64,000 nucleotides of DNA, taken from assembly GCF_003217355.1 (NCBI RefSeq), contig NZ_QJTK01000010.1:53613-117612 (forward strand), given 5' to 3'. Positions 48,586-58,787 of this stretch are shown here, piece after piece. The notes under the pieces are model-generated. The model did no database searches and had not been told where the DNA came from. It saw only the letters and a program-made list of their open reading frames with translations. This stretch comes from Rhodobacter viridis (GTDB taxonomy: Bacteria > Pseudomonadota > Alphaproteobacteria > Rhodobacterales > Rhodobacteraceae). Position 1 is the stretch's first letter; each line of letters starts with the position of its first letter. Position numbers and translations under genes: made by a program.

Positions 48586-51500
48586 ATGGCAAATCTGTTG
48601 TTTCGCCGTGTCTTCGACCTGTCGACCCTGCATCCGGGCGATTTCCTGCTTGGCAGCTCCAGCGCGACCGAGACCCTGATCACGATGACCTTCGGCACGC
48701 GGGTTCTGACCGTCTCCGGCGTGTTCACCCTCACCGATGGCGAAGTGACCGGCGGCACAGTGACCGGGATCTCGCTGCGCGACGGCGGCGTGGCGCAATT
48801 CGACATGACGAGCCTCGCGCTCGATGTCGACCGGTTTCAGGCGCTGCTCGCCGATGACGATCTGGCCGGGGTGATGGCGGGCAATGACCGCTTGACCGGC
48901 ACCGCTTCGGCGGATCGGCTGAGCGGCTTCGACGGTGCGGACCTGCTGTCGGGACTTGGCGGCAATGACGCGCTGTTTGGCGGCGCGGGGCATGACACGC
49001 TTGATGGCGGCGCGGGCAACGACAGCATGATCGGCGGCGCGGGAGACGATCTTTACCGCGTCAACAGCACCGCCGACAGCGTCACCGAACTCCGCAACGG
49101 CGGCTTTGACCGGGTGGAAACCACGCTGTCGAGCTACACGCTCGGGCGCAATGTCGAGGCGGTGACCTTCACTGGCGACGGCGCCTTTCGCGGCACCGGC
49201 AATGGCGGCGACAACCTGATCCGGGGCGGCGGCGGCGCGGATTCGCTGAGCGGCCTTGCCGGCGACGACACGCTGAGCGGCGGCAATGGCAATGACACGC
49301 TGGTCGCCGGCGAGGGCGATGACCTTCTGGTCGGCGACGCGGGCGGCACCGAGGCGTTCCTCACCGCCTCGACCCCCGCGCCCAGCAATCCGGACCGGCG
49401 CATCACCCTCACCTCGGGCCTGCCCGAAGCCGCCCCCGGCGGTACCACCACGCTCACCGGCACGATCAACAATGCGGCAGGCGGCAATGTCATCAACCTT
49501 GCCTTCGTGCTCGATGTCTCGGACAGCATGGGCTGGGCCTTCACCGGCACGGATGTCGGCGATCAGAACGGCGACGGCGTCGCCAACGCCCGGCTCGACG
49601 CGGCCATTGCCGCCTTCGCGCAACTGGTCGAGACGATTGCCGCGCTTGGCCTGTCCGATCGCGTCAACATCGCGCTGATCCCCTTTGACAACACGAGCGC
49701 GATTGCCGCCACCGGCTCGCCCGTCTCGGATGCGAATGGCAATGGCGTGGCCGATATCATCGACGCCGCGCGCGCGCTCGATCATGATGGCAGCACCTAT
49801 TACGACGCCGGGCTGCAATCCGCGATCACCTTCTTCAACGCCGCCCCCGATGGCAGCAACCAGGTGTTCTTCCTCTCGGACGGCGAACCGAACGGCAATG
49901 ATTACAGCACGATGCTGGAACGGCTCGGCGATCCCGCGGGGATCAACGCGCAGATCCGCGCGCTCGGCTTCGAGGCGGCGGGAAGCTACTACGACGTTCT
50001 CGACCTGCTCGATGACGGGGTGCTGAACAGCTCGGCGATCGACGTGACCGACCCCGCCTCGCTGAATGCCGGGCTGCTTGGCTCGCAGGTCTCGACCGAA
50101 GACATCGCCGGGCTCGAGGTCTGGCTCAATGGCACGCTTGTCGCGACGCTGACCCCCGATCAGTTCACCCAGACCCCGTTCGGCTGGCAATATTCGGTCA
50201 CCCTCCCCGGGCTCGACACCACCGGCACCAATGTCGTCGAAACCCGGCTGGTGCTGAACGATGCCGATGGCACCACCGTCACCAACACCCAGACGATCAC
50301 CGTGGGCGGGCTCGCCTCGGACGACTCGCTGTCGGGCGGGGGCGGCAATGACACGCTGGACGGCGGCGCCGGGATCGACACGCTTTCGGGCGGCAGCGGC
50401 GACGACATCTACCGCGTCGACACCAGCGGCGACCGGATCATCGAAGCCACGGGCGGCGGCACCGACACGGTCGAAACAACGGTCAGTTTCACGCTCGACC
50501 GCACGATGACCGCGAATGTCGAAAACCTCGTGCTGCTCGGGTCGGACAACATCAACGGCACCGGCAATGCGCTGGCCAATCGCATCACCGGCAACAGCGG
50601 CAACAACGTGATCGAGGGGATGGGCGGCGCCGACACGCTGATCGGTGGCTTCGGCAGCGATTTCGTCTCGTTCCGCAACGAGACGGCCGTGACCGTCTCG
50701 CTCAACAGTGGCGCGGCGACCCTGCCCGGCGGCGGCGACGTGCTGAGGCTTGTCGATTTCGAGAATGTCATCGGATCGGCCTATGCCGACAGCATCTTCG
50801 GCGACACGCAGGACAACGTGCTGATCGGCCTTGGGGGCGATGACACGCTGAATGGCTATGGCGGCTTCGACACGGTCGATTACTCTGCCGCGACCTCGGG
50901 GCTGACGGCAACCCTGTCGAGCTGGGGCGATACCGTGCGCTCCGCGAACGGCGCCGAGGGCATCGACTATCTGAGCAGCATCGAGGCGGTGATCGGATCG
51001 CGCTTCGCCGATACCCTCACCGAGAGCAGCTATTACATCACCGACAACCGGCTCGACGGCGGCGAGGGCAATGACCTGCTCACCGCGGCTTACGGCGATG
51101 ACACGCTGATCGGCGGCGCGGGCAACGATACGCTGGCGGGCGGCGGGGATTACGGCTCGACGCATTACGTCGACCTTGTGGATTATTCGGCGGCCACGGC
51201 GGCGATCAGCGGCGCGCTTGCAGGCACGATGACCGGCACCGCCACCGGCCGCGACGTCCTGTCGGGGTTCGAGCATATCGTGGCCACCGGCTTTGCCGAC
51301 AGCATCACCGGCTCGGATGTGGCGGAATGGATCGAGGGCGGCGCGCAGCGCGACACGCTGTCGGGCGCGGGCGGAAATGACACGCTCGATGGCGGCGCCG
51401 GGATCGACGTGCTGAGCGGCGGCGCGGGCGACGATCTGTTCTACGTCGATGTCAGTGGCGACCAGGTCCGTGAAAACGCGGCCGAGGGCAATGATACGGT

Positions 51501-52968
51501 CATCGCCGCGGCGGGCTACACGCTCGCCGATGTCGATGTCGAGAACCTGACCCTCACCACCACCGCGGGCGTCACCGGCACGGGCAACGCCGCCGACAAC
51601 GTGCTGATCAGTGGCGCCGGGTCGGATCTGCTGATCGGTCTGGCGGGCAATGACACGCTGGCGGGCAATGCGGGCGATGACACGCTGCGCGGCGGGTTGG
51701 GCAGCGATGTGCTCTCGGGCGGCGACGGCATCGACTGGGTCGATTTCACCGATCTGACGACCGGGGTCAGCGGCGCGCTCACCACCTGGGGCGACGCAAG
51801 CTTCACCGCCGGGGTCTCGATCCTCACCCTGAACGGGATCGAGAATATCGCCGCCACGAACCGGGCCGACAGCCTCGCGGGCGGTTACGCCGCGAACATC
51901 CTTCTGGGCAATGGCGGCAACGACACGCTGAGCGGCGGCGACGACAATGACACGATCGACGGCGGCGCGGGGGATGACCAGCTCGACGGCGGCTCTGACG
52001 ATGACCTGCTGACCGGCGGGGCGGGCAATGACTCGATCTTCGGCGATTACGGCTATGACACGATCCTTGGCGGCGTCGGCGACGACACGATCGACGGTGG
52101 CAGCTATTTCGACCTCGTCACCTATGCCGCGCTCACCACGGCAGGCATCCGCGCCGATCTGTCGACCGGGGTGGTCACCGGCGAGGGCACCGATCATCTG
52201 AGCAATGTCGAGTGGATCATCGCCACCGACCGCAACGACGTGATCCTGTGGAACAACAGTTCGGGCACCTACACCGACTTCCGCTTCGAGGGCGGCGCGG
52301 GGAATGACTCGCTTTCGGCCTCTGACGGCGATGACACGTTGATGGGCGGCAGCGGCAGCGACACGATGGTGGGGGGCGAGGGCAGCGACACCTACGAGGT
52401 CGATCGCAGCACCGATGTCGTCATCGAGATCGATCCCTACGGCTATCATGACACCGTGATCAGCTCGGTCAGCTACACGCTGGGCGCCTATGTCGAGAAC
52501 CTGACCCTCTCCGGCACGGCCAGCCGCGGCACCGGCAATGCGCTGAACAACGCGCTGACCGGCACTGCGGGCGACAACACGCTGTCGGGCGATGCCGGAG
52601 CCGACACGCTCCTTGGCGGGTTGGGGCAGGACACGCTGGATGCGGGGGCCGACGCAAGTTCCGACGTCTTCCAGTTCACCGCGGTCGCGGACTCGGCAAG
52701 CGGCGCCGCCGACCGGGTCCTGAACTTCAACATCGCGCAGGACCGGCTGGATCTTTCCGACGTCGACGCCGATGCGCGCGACAGCGGCAACCAGTCCTTC
52801 AGCTTCCTCGGCACGGCGGCCTTCACCGGCACGGCGGGCGAGTTGCGCGTCAGCCAAAGCGGCGGAATGACCTATGTTCAGGGCGACACCGATGGCGACG
52901 GCACGGCGGATCTGGTGATCGAACTGGCTGGCACGCTGACGCTGTCGGCGGGCAACTTCTATCTGTGA
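48586..52968 (+). CDS. Giant RTX protein with a von Willebrand A domain
   Basis: This 1460-residue protein has no signal peptide and is probably exported by a type I system. RTX repeats occupy residues about 100-250, with GGxGxDxLx units. A von Willebrand A domain starts near residue 305; its metal site D310-x-S312-x-S314 is seen in LDVSDSMGW and the later [11 protein letters not shown]. Long RTX arrays with beta-rich spacers ([33 protein letters not shown]) follow to about 1380, then a serralysin-like C-terminal end. This is the design of large calcium-dependent surface adhesins. ATG 48586 follows AAGGAG. No exporter genes are adjacent. Confidence 0.88.
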   Translation: MANLLFRRVFDLSTLHPGDFLLGSSSATETLITMTFGTRVLTVSGVFTLTDGEVTGGTVTGISLRDGGVAQFDMTSLALDVDRFQALLADDDLAGVMAGNDRLTGTASADRLSGFDGADLLSGLGGNDALFGGAGHDTLDGGAGNDSMIGGAGDDLYRVNSTADSVTELRNGGFDRVETTLSSYTLGRNVEAVTFTGDGAFRGTGNGGDNLIRGGGGADSLSGLAGDDTLSGGNGNDTLVAGEGDDLLVGDAGGTEAFLTASTPAPSNPDRRITLTSGLPEAAPGGTTTLTGTINNAAGGNVINLAFVLDVSDSMGWAFTGTDVGDQNGDGVANARLDAAIAAFAQLVETIAALGLSDRVNIALIPFDNTSAIAATGSPVSDANGNGVADIIDAARALDHDGSTYYDAGLQSAITFFNAAPDGSNQVFFLSDGEPNGNDYSTMLERLGDPAGINAQIRALGFEAAGSYYDVLDLLDDGVLNSSAIDVTDPASLNAGLLGSQVSTEDIAGLEVWLNGTLVATLTPDQFTQTPFGWQYSVTLPGLDTTGTNVVETRLVLNDADGTTVTNTQTITVGGLASDDSLSGGGGNDTLDGGAGIDTLSGGSGDDIYRVDTSGDRIIEATGGGTDTVETTVSFTLDRTMTANVENLVLLGSDNINGTGNALANRITGNSGNNVIEGMGGADTLIGGFGSDFVSFRNETAVTVSLNSGAATLPGGGDVLRLVDFENVIGSAYADSIFGDTQDNVLIGLGGDDTLNGYGGFDTVDYSAATSGLTATLSSWGDTVRSANGAEGIDYLSSIEAVIGSRFADTLTESSYYITDNRLDGGEGNDLLTAAYGDDTLIGGAGNDTLAGGGDYGSTHYVDLVDYSAATAAISGALAGTMTGTATGRDVLSGFEHIVATGFADSITGSDVAEWIEGGAQRDTLSGAGGNDTLDGGAGIDVLSGGAGDDLFYVDVSGDQVRENAAEGNDTVIAAAGYTLADVDVENLTLTTTAGVTGTGNAADNVLISGAGSDLLIGLAGNDTLAGNAGDDTLRGGLGSDVLSGGDGIDWVDFTDLTTGVSGALTTWGDASFTAGVSILTLNGIENIAATNRADSLAGGYAANILLGNGGNDTLSGGDDNDTIDGGAGDDQLDGGSDDDLLTGGAGNDSIFGDYGYDTILGGVGDDTIDGGSYFDLVTYAALTTAGIRADLSTGVVTGEGTDHLSNVEWIIATDRNDVILWNNSSGTYTDFRFEGGAGNDSLSASDGDDTLMGGSGSDTMVGGEGSDTYEVDRSTDVVIEIDPYGYHDTVISSVSYTLGAYVENLTLSGTASRGTGNALNNALTGTAGDNTLSGDAGADTLLGGLGQDTLDAGADASSDVFQFTAVADSASGAADRVLNFNIAQDRLDLSDVDADARDSGNQSFSFLGTAAFTGTAGELRVSQSGGMTYVQGDTDGDGTADLVIELAGTLTLSAGNFYL

Positions 52969-52995
52969 CGCGCAGGCGGCCTCGCCCTGACAACC

Positions 52996-53023
52996 GCGCG
53001 ACCGGCACTGCGCCCGGTCGCGC
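52996..53023 (+). terminator. Hairpin after the giant RTX gene
   Basis: The 10-bp arms GCGCGACCGG/CCGGTCGCGC with an 8-base loop start 27 bases after the stop codon. There is no T-run, so confidence is limited. The sequence from 53024 to 53266 shows no gene. Confidence 0.5.
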
Positions 53024-53578
53024 CCTCAGACCCGCGGTGACGCGCGCGCCGCTCCCTTTGCGGCGGCGCCCGTCCTTGCGCGTCAGGCGGCAAAAACCCG
53101 GAGCAATCCCCCCTGCCCGCGCATCCGGGCTCGCCCGGACCGGACCCACGGCCTGAACGATCGTTTCATCCCATTTGGACCAAGCCGACAAATGCTGGCG
53201 CAATAGTAGCAATTTGACTTCATTGGTACCTGCTGCGCTATCGCGGTCCGCAGGCTCCAGACTTCGGTAACGGGGCCACCTCAGTCAAGCTGTTTTGCGC
53301 ATGCGCCGCCGCCCGCGGAAACGGGGTTTCCCTCTTTGTCTCAGCAGCCGTTCTGTTCGACCCTCTTCTTTTGAGATTACCCCGGGTGCATGCTTCGGTC
53401 CGTGGTCGGCGCGTTGGCCGCCAACATGATGCTGGTTCAATGCAATTCCGGTGTGCCCATCTCATTGGCGTGCTCGACCGGGTCGGCATCAGTCCTGACC
53501 ACGGCATCACCGGAACCGCGTCCCTGGGGGACCTCGAGGGCCTGCAATCAGGCCGACGACCGCTTGGAACTCCGAGTT

Positions 53579-53750
53579 TCAGGCCACATCGGGCGCCTGA
53601 ACATTGACTCTGAAGTCGGCGTCATCGACCCACATCCGGTGCAGGATCACTGCGATGCGTCTGGCCAAAGCGACCATCGCCCGCTTGGCACCACGGCGGC
53701 GGGCGAGCTTGGCGCCCCATGTTCTCAGCCACGAGGCTCGCCCGCCAATC
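53579..53750 (-). pseudogene. IS110-family transposase, C-terminal part (host element)
   Basis: The minus-strand frame reads GRASWLRTWGAKLARRRGAK then RAMVALARRIAVILHRMWVD, a characteristic end of IS110-family transposases. It supplies exactly the part missing from the frame that stops at 54903. Together they show that a second element jumped into the gene. Confidence 0.78.
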
Positions 53751-54902
53751 GTCGGAAAAACAGTCCTGTCTACGCGCAGTCGGTTATCATTTGGTCTGCG
53801 AGCGGCATCCCGGAACAATCCTGGTGGCTTTTGACCCCGTCCAGGGGCTTGGGAGCCGCCCGCATCTTCGATGTCATCCTGCACAGTTGCTTGGGGCCGA
53901 TCCAGGGCCCCGCAGAACAGGACAAGGACCATGATGCACCAACTCTATCTCGGCGTCGACGTTTCCAAGGATCGGCTTGACGTGTTTCCCCCGCAGCGCG
54001 GAGTCTCCCAGATCGACAATGCCGCCTCGACGATCCGCACCTTCGTTCGCTATGCCAGCGCGAAGGGCACTGGGTCGTCTTCGAGGCGACGGGCGGTCAT
54101 GATGACCGGGCGTTGCGCGAGGCGCTGGAAGCGGCGAATGTGCCCTTCTCGCGTCTCAATCCCCGGCAAGCGCGCGACTTCGCCCGCGCATCGGGGCTTC
54201 TGGCCAAGACGGATCGTGTGGATGCCCGCATGCTGGCGGAGTTCGGACGTCGCATGCAGCCGCCCCGGACGGCCGCCACACCCGAGATCCGCGCACAATT
54301 ACAGGCGCTTGCAACGCGCCGCAGACAGCTGGTCGAGGCGCGCAAGGAGGAGATGACCCGCCTTGCCCAAACGGCCGATCCGGTGGCGAGGGCCGATATC
54401 CGCGCCATGGTCACGATCCTCGGGCGGCACATCCGCGACTTCGACGCCCGCATCATGGCGCTGATCGCCCGCGATCCGAAGCTGACCGAGGTCTCTCGTC
54501 GCATGCAAAGCGTCCCCGGTGTCGGCCCCATCGTGGCGGCCACGCTGATCGCGGAGCTGCCGGAGCTCGGAGGCCTGTGTCGCAGACGCATCGCGGCGTT
54601 GGCGGGCCTAGCCCCCATCGCGCAGGACAGCGGCAAGCTTCGCTGGCCAAGCGTTGCATTCGAGGCGGCAGGGCCAATGTGCGCAGCATGCTCTACATCG
54701 CGACCCTGCACGCTTCGCGCCACGCCGAAATCTTCCGCGCCTTCCGGACCCGAATGACTGCCGCAGGAAAACCCATCAAACTCGTACTCACCGCAACGGC
54801 ACACAAGCTGCTGACGATCCTCAACGCAATGATCAAGACCGAGACGGAATTCCAAATGAGGACATGAAGCGGAATACAGTCGCCACCGGACTGTTTTCTG
54901 AC
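53751..54902 (+). mobile_element. Second IS110-type element inserted in the first
   Basis: Its ends are imperfect inverted repeats: GTCGGAAAAACAGTC at 53751-53765 and, inverted, GTCAGAAAACAGTC at 54902-54889. The element is 1152 bp. It carries a plus-strand transposase and 180 bp of non-coding DNA before it, which is the position of the bridge RNA in IS110-subgroup elements. Position and ends are my own reading. Confidence 0.7.
53931..54867 (+). pseudogene. IS110-family transposase with two frameshifts (inserted element)
   Basis: The protein starts MMHQLYLGVDVSKDRLDVF in one frame, moves near 54060-54068 to a second frame (HWVVFEATGGHDDRALREAL, KTDRVDARMLAEFGRRMQPP, SVPGVGPIVAATLIAELPEL) and near 54640-54660 to a third (CIRGGRANVRSMLYIATLHA to KTETEFQMRT). 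All DEDD motifs are present but spread over frames. With two shifts the gene is inactive unless both are sequencing errors. Confidence 0.8.
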
Positions 54903-55773
54903 CCTCCTCATACATCATCACCGTTGCCGCCTGGCACAGCGCGCGTCGAAGGTTGACGTCACCCGCTTTGGTGATCCCGCCCGAAACGTCGCGCTCGCCC
55001 GACTGGTTGCGCGAAGGCGTCAGGCCGACCCAAGGCCCGACTTTCTTTGACGAGGTGAACCGGGCAGGATCATCGACCGCAGATCGGTAGGTCAGCGCGA
55101 CCACCGCACCGATCCCTGGCATCGTCATCAGACGCCGACAGACCGGATCCGCTTGGGAGAGTTGGCGGACATGGCGCTCAAGACCCGCAAGCTCCTGACG
55201 CAGCGCCGAGCGCGCGCGCAACATGGGTTCGGTTGCAGCCTCCAGCATCGGGTTGCCCGCCGACAGTTCGCGGATACGATTCTCAAACCGGCCTCGAGAT
55301 ATGGCCCCAACTTTGAGGCCGAAGTTCCGCAACAGCCCGCGCAGAGACATTTCCAGGGTAATGAACCCTTGTTGCACGGCTTTTCTGTCACCAAGCACGG
55401 CACGAACCTCTTGCGCAGACACCGATTTGCAGTGAACCGGCCGGAACCAGCCGAGGTGCAAGAGCCGCGCGATACCTTCGGCATCCCGACGATCCGTCTT
55501 GATCGGCATCGCCTTCAGCGCGCCTTTCACCTGCCGGGTTTCCATGAGAACGACAGGCTGTCCAGCTTCGGACAACCCGCGATGCAACCACTGCGACAAC
55601 GGTCCAGCCTCAAGCCCGACGGCGGCAATTGTGCCGTCCTGCCTGCAAAGCCACCGCAACAGCGCCTCCGGCTCGCTGGCCACCTGCGCCTCCTTCATGA
55701 TCTTCCCATGCTCGCTGATCATGCAGATCGCGGTCTTCTCCAGCGACACATCCAGCCCGACAAACAGCTTCAT
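54903..55773 (-). pseudogene. IS110-family transposase, N-terminal and central part (host element)
   Basis: About 290 residues remain in one frame. The RuvC-like DEDD nuclease is clear: LFVGLDVSLEKTAICMI, AVGLEAGPLSQWL and KTDRRDAEGIARLL. The C-terminal Transposase_20 segment follows, MTMPGIGAVVALTYRSAV and SGGITKAGDVNLRRALCQ. The frame is interrupted after ATVMMYE, where the second element begins. The missing C-terminus is found in the same orientation at 53579-53750. The start ATG 55773 has a GGAGGG site upstream. Confidence 0.8.
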
Positions 55774-55885
55774 CCCGCAGCCCTCCTTCAGGATCCGATC
55801 CGGGAATGGCGCCAGCTTGCCCTCGATCTTACAACAGTAACGGGCGGGTCGTGACGCAGGCCCCGTTACGGCATCTCATTGAGTC

Positions 55886-57056
55886 GGCGCGGTTGCAGAA
55901 CTCTGACCGTGCAGGACTCACATCCCGAATCCATGCAGTTAGACGGCAGGATGAGCCAGCCGACCCGCCCGCGCTACCGAACGACGAACTGGTCCAGCTA
56001 TACCGCCTCGCTTCGCAAGGGCGGGTCGTTGCTGATCTGGCTGGACAAAGACATGGCCCGGGAGGCTCCGCGTGGCGTCAAGCCCGGTCGCCCCGCCGTG
56101 TTCTCGGATGCCGCGATCCAGTTCTGTCTGAGCATCAAGGTCCTGTTCAAGCTGCCGCTTCGACGAACGACCGGGATGGTGGCCAGCCTGCTGAAGTTGG
56201 CGGGGCTGGACTGGGCCGTACCGGATTGCACGACCTTGTGTCGGCGTCAGAGTGAGAGGGGACCGTGGCGCCCCTCGGCGCCGCGTAAGCCCCTCGAACC
56301 CTGCAGGTCCAGATCCCCTACCGTCGCGCCGATGGGCCGCTGAACCTGCTCGTTGACACTGAGCCCATGGAGCCGCCACTGGTCCAAGGCCCGTGGCGAA
56401 GGGGATCAAGTTTCTTCGCGATGGCGAATGGCAGGCCCGCAAACATGGTGTTCAGGGCAGACGCCAATGGCGCAAGGTGCATCTGGCGATGGACAGGGGC
56501 CAACGCCCGACATCCGGGCCGTCGAACTCACCCCAGCAGCGATGGCGACAGCCCGGTTCTGCAGGTGCTGCTCGCCCGGATCCCTGAAGGCGAAGCCATC
56601 GGCACGGCAACCGCCGACAGGGCCTGCGACACCCGCCGCTGCCACAGCGTCCTCATCGACCGGCTGGCCATTCCGATCATCCCGATCCGCAAGAATGGGC
56701 GAGCTTGGAAAGAAGACTGCCCGGCCGCGTTCGACATTGTCCTTGGACCGATGGCGGACACTGTCTCGCCCCGCAACGAAACCCTGCGCGCCACCCGGCA
56801 CTACGGCCGAGCATTTTGGAAGCGCTGAACGGGATGCCACGTTCGAAGCCCGATCGAGGCGAAAATGCGCTGCCTCAAGGCCTTCGGCGAGCGCATCGCC
56901 GCAAGAAACCCGGACCGACAAACCGCCGAAATTCAGGTCCGAGTTGCCCTCATAAACCGTTTCAATACGCTCGGCACCGCTGAGATCGTCCGAGTAGCCT
57001 GACGTCGAAGGGGAAAGGGGCCATCATGCCTCAGGCATGAGTTGCGCAACAACGCC
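55886..57056 (+). mobile_element. Decayed IS5-family element
   Basis: The ends match as 18-bp inverted repeats with 14 identities: GGCGCGGTTGCAGAACTC at 55886-55903 and, inverted, GGCGTTGTTGCGCAACTC at 57056-57039. The intact right copy is the canonical end. A 15-bp palindrome (CATGCCTcAGGCATG, 57025-57039) sits just inside the right end. The element lies 16 bp from the end of the IS110-type element. Confidence 0.8.
55951..57002 (+). pseudogene. IS5-family transposase, several frameshifts
   Basis: The frame opens MSQPTRPRYRTTNWSSYTAS and continues with LLIWLDKDMAREAPRGVKPG and IQFCLSIKVLFKLPLRRTTG. A short damaged stretch follows near 56250-56300. Later pieces lie in other frames: DGEWQARKHGVQGRRQWRK, IPEGEAIGTATADRACDT, IPIRKNGRAWKEDCP, then AKMRCLKAFGERIAARN and NRFNTLGTAEIVRVA at the end. 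These are all parts of one IS5 transposase. At least four shifts are needed, so it is dead. Confidence 0.85.
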
Positions 57057-57300
57057 GCCTGAAACCACCCTGCTGGCCCTGCTTCATGCGACCCGACGAA
57101 CCACCCCACAAGCAAGGGTGTTGGGGTGGCTAAGTCGTCCTCAGTGCCGCGATGCCACTTGCCCAGCGGCAGGGTACGACGCCTGTCAAATCTGCGATTG
57201 AACGGGGTCGGCGATGCTTCCGGCTATAAAAAGAGCGTAGCGGGCCGCAGGCATCACTTCGGGCCGTTCTGTTACCCCAGTTGTTACCCAAGAAGCCAGA

Positions 57301-57350
57301 AAAGCAAAAAGCCCGCGAGGGGTCTTTGCACGTTCCTGATTTATCAGGAA
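57301..57350. terminator. Terminator-like hairpins beside the tRNA remnant
   Basis: TTCCTGA/TCAGGAA with a 4-base loop (57333-57350) and an A/T-flanked GCCCGCGAGGGGTC hairpin (about 57310-57324) lie directly 3-prime of the tRNA-end fragment when read on the minus strand. The latter is followed by TTTTTGCTTTT, which is what a tRNA gene terminator looks like. Confidence 0.6.
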
Positions 57351-57353
57351 TTT

Positions 57354-57370
57354 TGGCTCCGGCGGTAGGG
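57354..57370 (-). other. tRNA 3-prime end fragment, probable attachment-site remnant
   Basis: On the minus strand the 17 bases CCCTACCGCCGGAGCCA are a T-arm 3-prime half, a 7-base acceptor strand, a G discriminator and CCA. The G discriminator fits tRNA-Asn. No T-loop, anticodon or 5-prime acceptor strand follows at higher coordinates, so this is not a whole tRNA. Such fragments arise when an element integrates into the 3-prime end of a tRNA gene. The intact tRNA would lie at the other end of the element, beyond the window. Confidence 0.6.
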
Positions 57371-57640
57371 CTTGGAGCCAAATTCGCAGATTCCGCAAGG
57401 CATTGGAAATAAAAGGAAAAAATCTCCGAGAAAATCGCCTGTGATACAGTTATGTGCTACACTGTAGCACAGGGCAGACCCTACACCCTTCGTCGCGTTC
57501 CGCAAGACGCAAAGCAAGCGATGGTTTTCCCCTTTGAAATCGCGGCTTCCCGGTTACGCTCATTCAGGAAAACCTCGCCGACAAGCCCTTGAGGCCCAGC
57601 ATTCCGGCTTCGAAATTCGAAAGGGGAGCGTGAGGCGCCT
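57371..57640. other. AT-richer gap at the island edge
   Basis: I see no convincing gene in these 270 bp. The stretch 57395-57470 is clearly AT-richer than the surrounding DNA and holds the 19-bp palindrome listed separately. Short minus-strand frames near 57481-57640 have poor codon use. Confidence 0.4.
57453..57471. promoter_or_regulatory. 19-bp palindrome, orphan operator-like site
   Basis: TGTGCTACAcTGTAGCACA is a perfect palindrome around one central base. Such sites are typical operators of toxin-antitoxin or phage-type regulators. No start codon of a recognisable gene follows on either side within 150 bp, so its gene may have been lost. Confidence 0.55.
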
Positions 57641-57973
57641 CTAATCTTCGAAGGTCTTGCGTTCGAGGCCCAGGGTGGTCCAATCTTGCCCACCAAACGC
57701 GACCAGCGCGATATAGAGACGGCGCGTTTCAAGATCGGCTTTGAAAACGATCGTGATCCTGTGGCCTCGACCACCGTGGCGCACAAGCCAACCAGCAAGC
57801 GGTCCATCCAGGCGCATTCCCGACAGCGGATTGGCGACGATGTCGGCAACGAGCGCATCGACTTCATCGAGCCGACGCGTCGCCGCGCGCAGATCGCCTT
57901 GCGTGGTTGCGTAGATATGCTCCGCCAGAGCGCGCAGATCGCGCCCGACCAAGGGGTGGCGTATCAGCTGCAT
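57641..57973 (-). CDS. RelE/ParE-family toxin
   Basis: This 110-residue protein has the ParE pattern: an N-terminal helix (HPLVGRDLRALAEHIYATTQ), a helix with LDEVDALVADIVANP, GMRLDGPLAGWLVRHGGRGH and a C-terminal beta hairpin HRITIVFKADLETRRLYIAL. ParE-type toxins poison gyrase and RelE types cut mRNA; which applies is not visible. The start codon overlaps the antitoxin stop codon, the usual antitoxin-first order. Confidence 0.85.
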   Translation of the reverse strand: MQLIRHPLVGRDLRALAEHIYATTQGDLRAATRRLDEVDALVADIVANPLSGMRLDGPLAGWLVRHGGRGHRITIVFKADLETRRLYIALVAFGGQDWTTLGLERKTFED

Positions 57974-58263
57974 CAGCGATTGTTGCCGCTGCCGGCTGGC
58001 AAGATGGAGAGCAGGTGGTTTCGCGCGTCGCGGGTGAAGTCAGCGGAATCTGCCAAAGGCTCCCACGCCTCGAGCGGCAAGCTCAGACGGCGCTGCACCT
58101 CCACTTCGAAGAGTTTGCGCTCTTTCTCTCGCGCCGCGCGTGCGCGAGCCAGTTCGCCGGAAACCGCCGCGCTGATGTTCGGATATTCGCCGGCCTCCAC
58201 TAGTTCCCGCGCAAAGGCGAAGGCTTGGTCGGTAAAGCTGACGCTTTGCTTGTGAACACCCAT
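57973..58263 (-). CDS. ParD-like antitoxin
   Basis: This 96-residue protein begins MGVHKQSVSFTDQAFAFARE and continues LVEAGEYPNISAAVSGELAR, the ribbon-helix-helix pattern of ParD (strand, then two helices with GEYxNxSxAV). The C-terminal half is charged and would wrap the toxin. ATG 58263 was chosen over the upstream start at 58332 because the family begins at the strand. Directly upstream of the toxin and overlapping it by one base; presumably autoregulated. Confidence 0.85.
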   Translation of the reverse strand: MGVHKQSVSFTDQAFAFARELVEAGEYPNISAAVSGELARARAAREKERKLFEVEVQRRLSLPLEAWEPLADSADFTRDARNHLLSILPAGSGNNR

Positions 58264-58452
58264 TGCAGTCTCCGCGACGGTAGTCTGTTGGAGCACCCTA
58301 TCGCATTGCGATGTTCTCGGCAATCTTGCCAAGGCTTGATCGAGATCGTCCTGGATCAGCCGATGATCGTTGAAGTCGCTTCCGCCGCCGGGCTCGCTGT
58401 CAAAGCTCCGGGTCGCGGCAAACGGCGTTCTGCGATTTCGGGGGCGCCGACT

Positions 58453-58710
58453 TCAGATGCCTTGATCCGCAGGAATCTGCTCGCCCACACGCCGAAGCGC
58501 CTCCGCCGGAAACACGCCAAGCGCGCGGAAAATCTTGATGAACTCCAGCACATCAATCCGCCGTTCGCCGGATTCGATGCGCGCGATCAGCGATTGCTGG
58601 CAATGAAGCTCGCGGGCGAGATCGGCCTGGGTGAGCCCTCTCTCGCGGCGGGCGGCGGCAATCGCCTCGCAAAGCGCCCGCTGACCTTCGGTGTGGATCG
58701 TTCTCGGCAT
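58453..58710 (-). CDS. XRE-family helix-turn-helix regulator
   Basis: This 85-residue single-domain DNA-binding protein has EAIAAARRERGLTQADLARE then LHCQQSLIARIESGERRIDV, a classic Cro/C1 helix-turn-helix. The rest (FIKIFRALGVFPAEALRRVG) is a short dimer helix. It is divergent from an operon of unknown genes and a perfect 21-bp palindrome lies in the 77-bp gap between them. It probably represses itself and that operon. It could act as an antitoxin-like control protein. Confidence 0.9.
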   Translation of the reverse strand: MPRTIHTEGQRALCEAIAAARRERGLTQADLARELHCQQSLIARIESGERRIDVLEFIKIFRALGVFPAEALRRVGEQIPADQGI

Positions 58711-58756
58711 CTCGCTCCGCCCTGCATTTTGGGGCTGGCGTTAATGCGGAAAGTAG

Positions 58757-58777
58757 ATTATCTAAAATTTAGATAAT
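58757..58777. promoter_or_regulatory. 21-bp palindromic operator between the XRE gene and the unknown operon
   Basis: ATTATCTAAA, one central A, then TTTAGATAAT form a perfect inverted repeat in a strongly AT-rich island. It ends 10 bases before the ATG 58788 start codon, inside the ribosome-site region. Binding there would block the operon and probably the XRE promoter too. Confidence 0.75.
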
Positions 58778-58787
58778 GGAGGGCAAA

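Larger units (their letters stand above)
53267..55869 (-). mobile_element. Decayed IS110/IS1111-type element, split by a second element
   Basis: The 11-base ends GTAACGGGGCC (53267-53277) and GGCCCCGTTAC (55859-55869) are inverted copies. Between them, on the minus strand, lies an IS110-family transposase whose two halves are separated by an inserted element at 53751-54902. Removing the insert leaves about 1.45 kb, normal for this family. Non-coding DNA of about 310 bp lies after the transposase (53267-53578), where IS1111-type elements carry their guide RNA. Confidence 0.75.

Noticed and set aside
48571..52857. 1428-residue minus-strand frame opposite the giant RTX protein
   Set aside because: RTX repeats read backwards give long open frames; there are no motifs in this direction.
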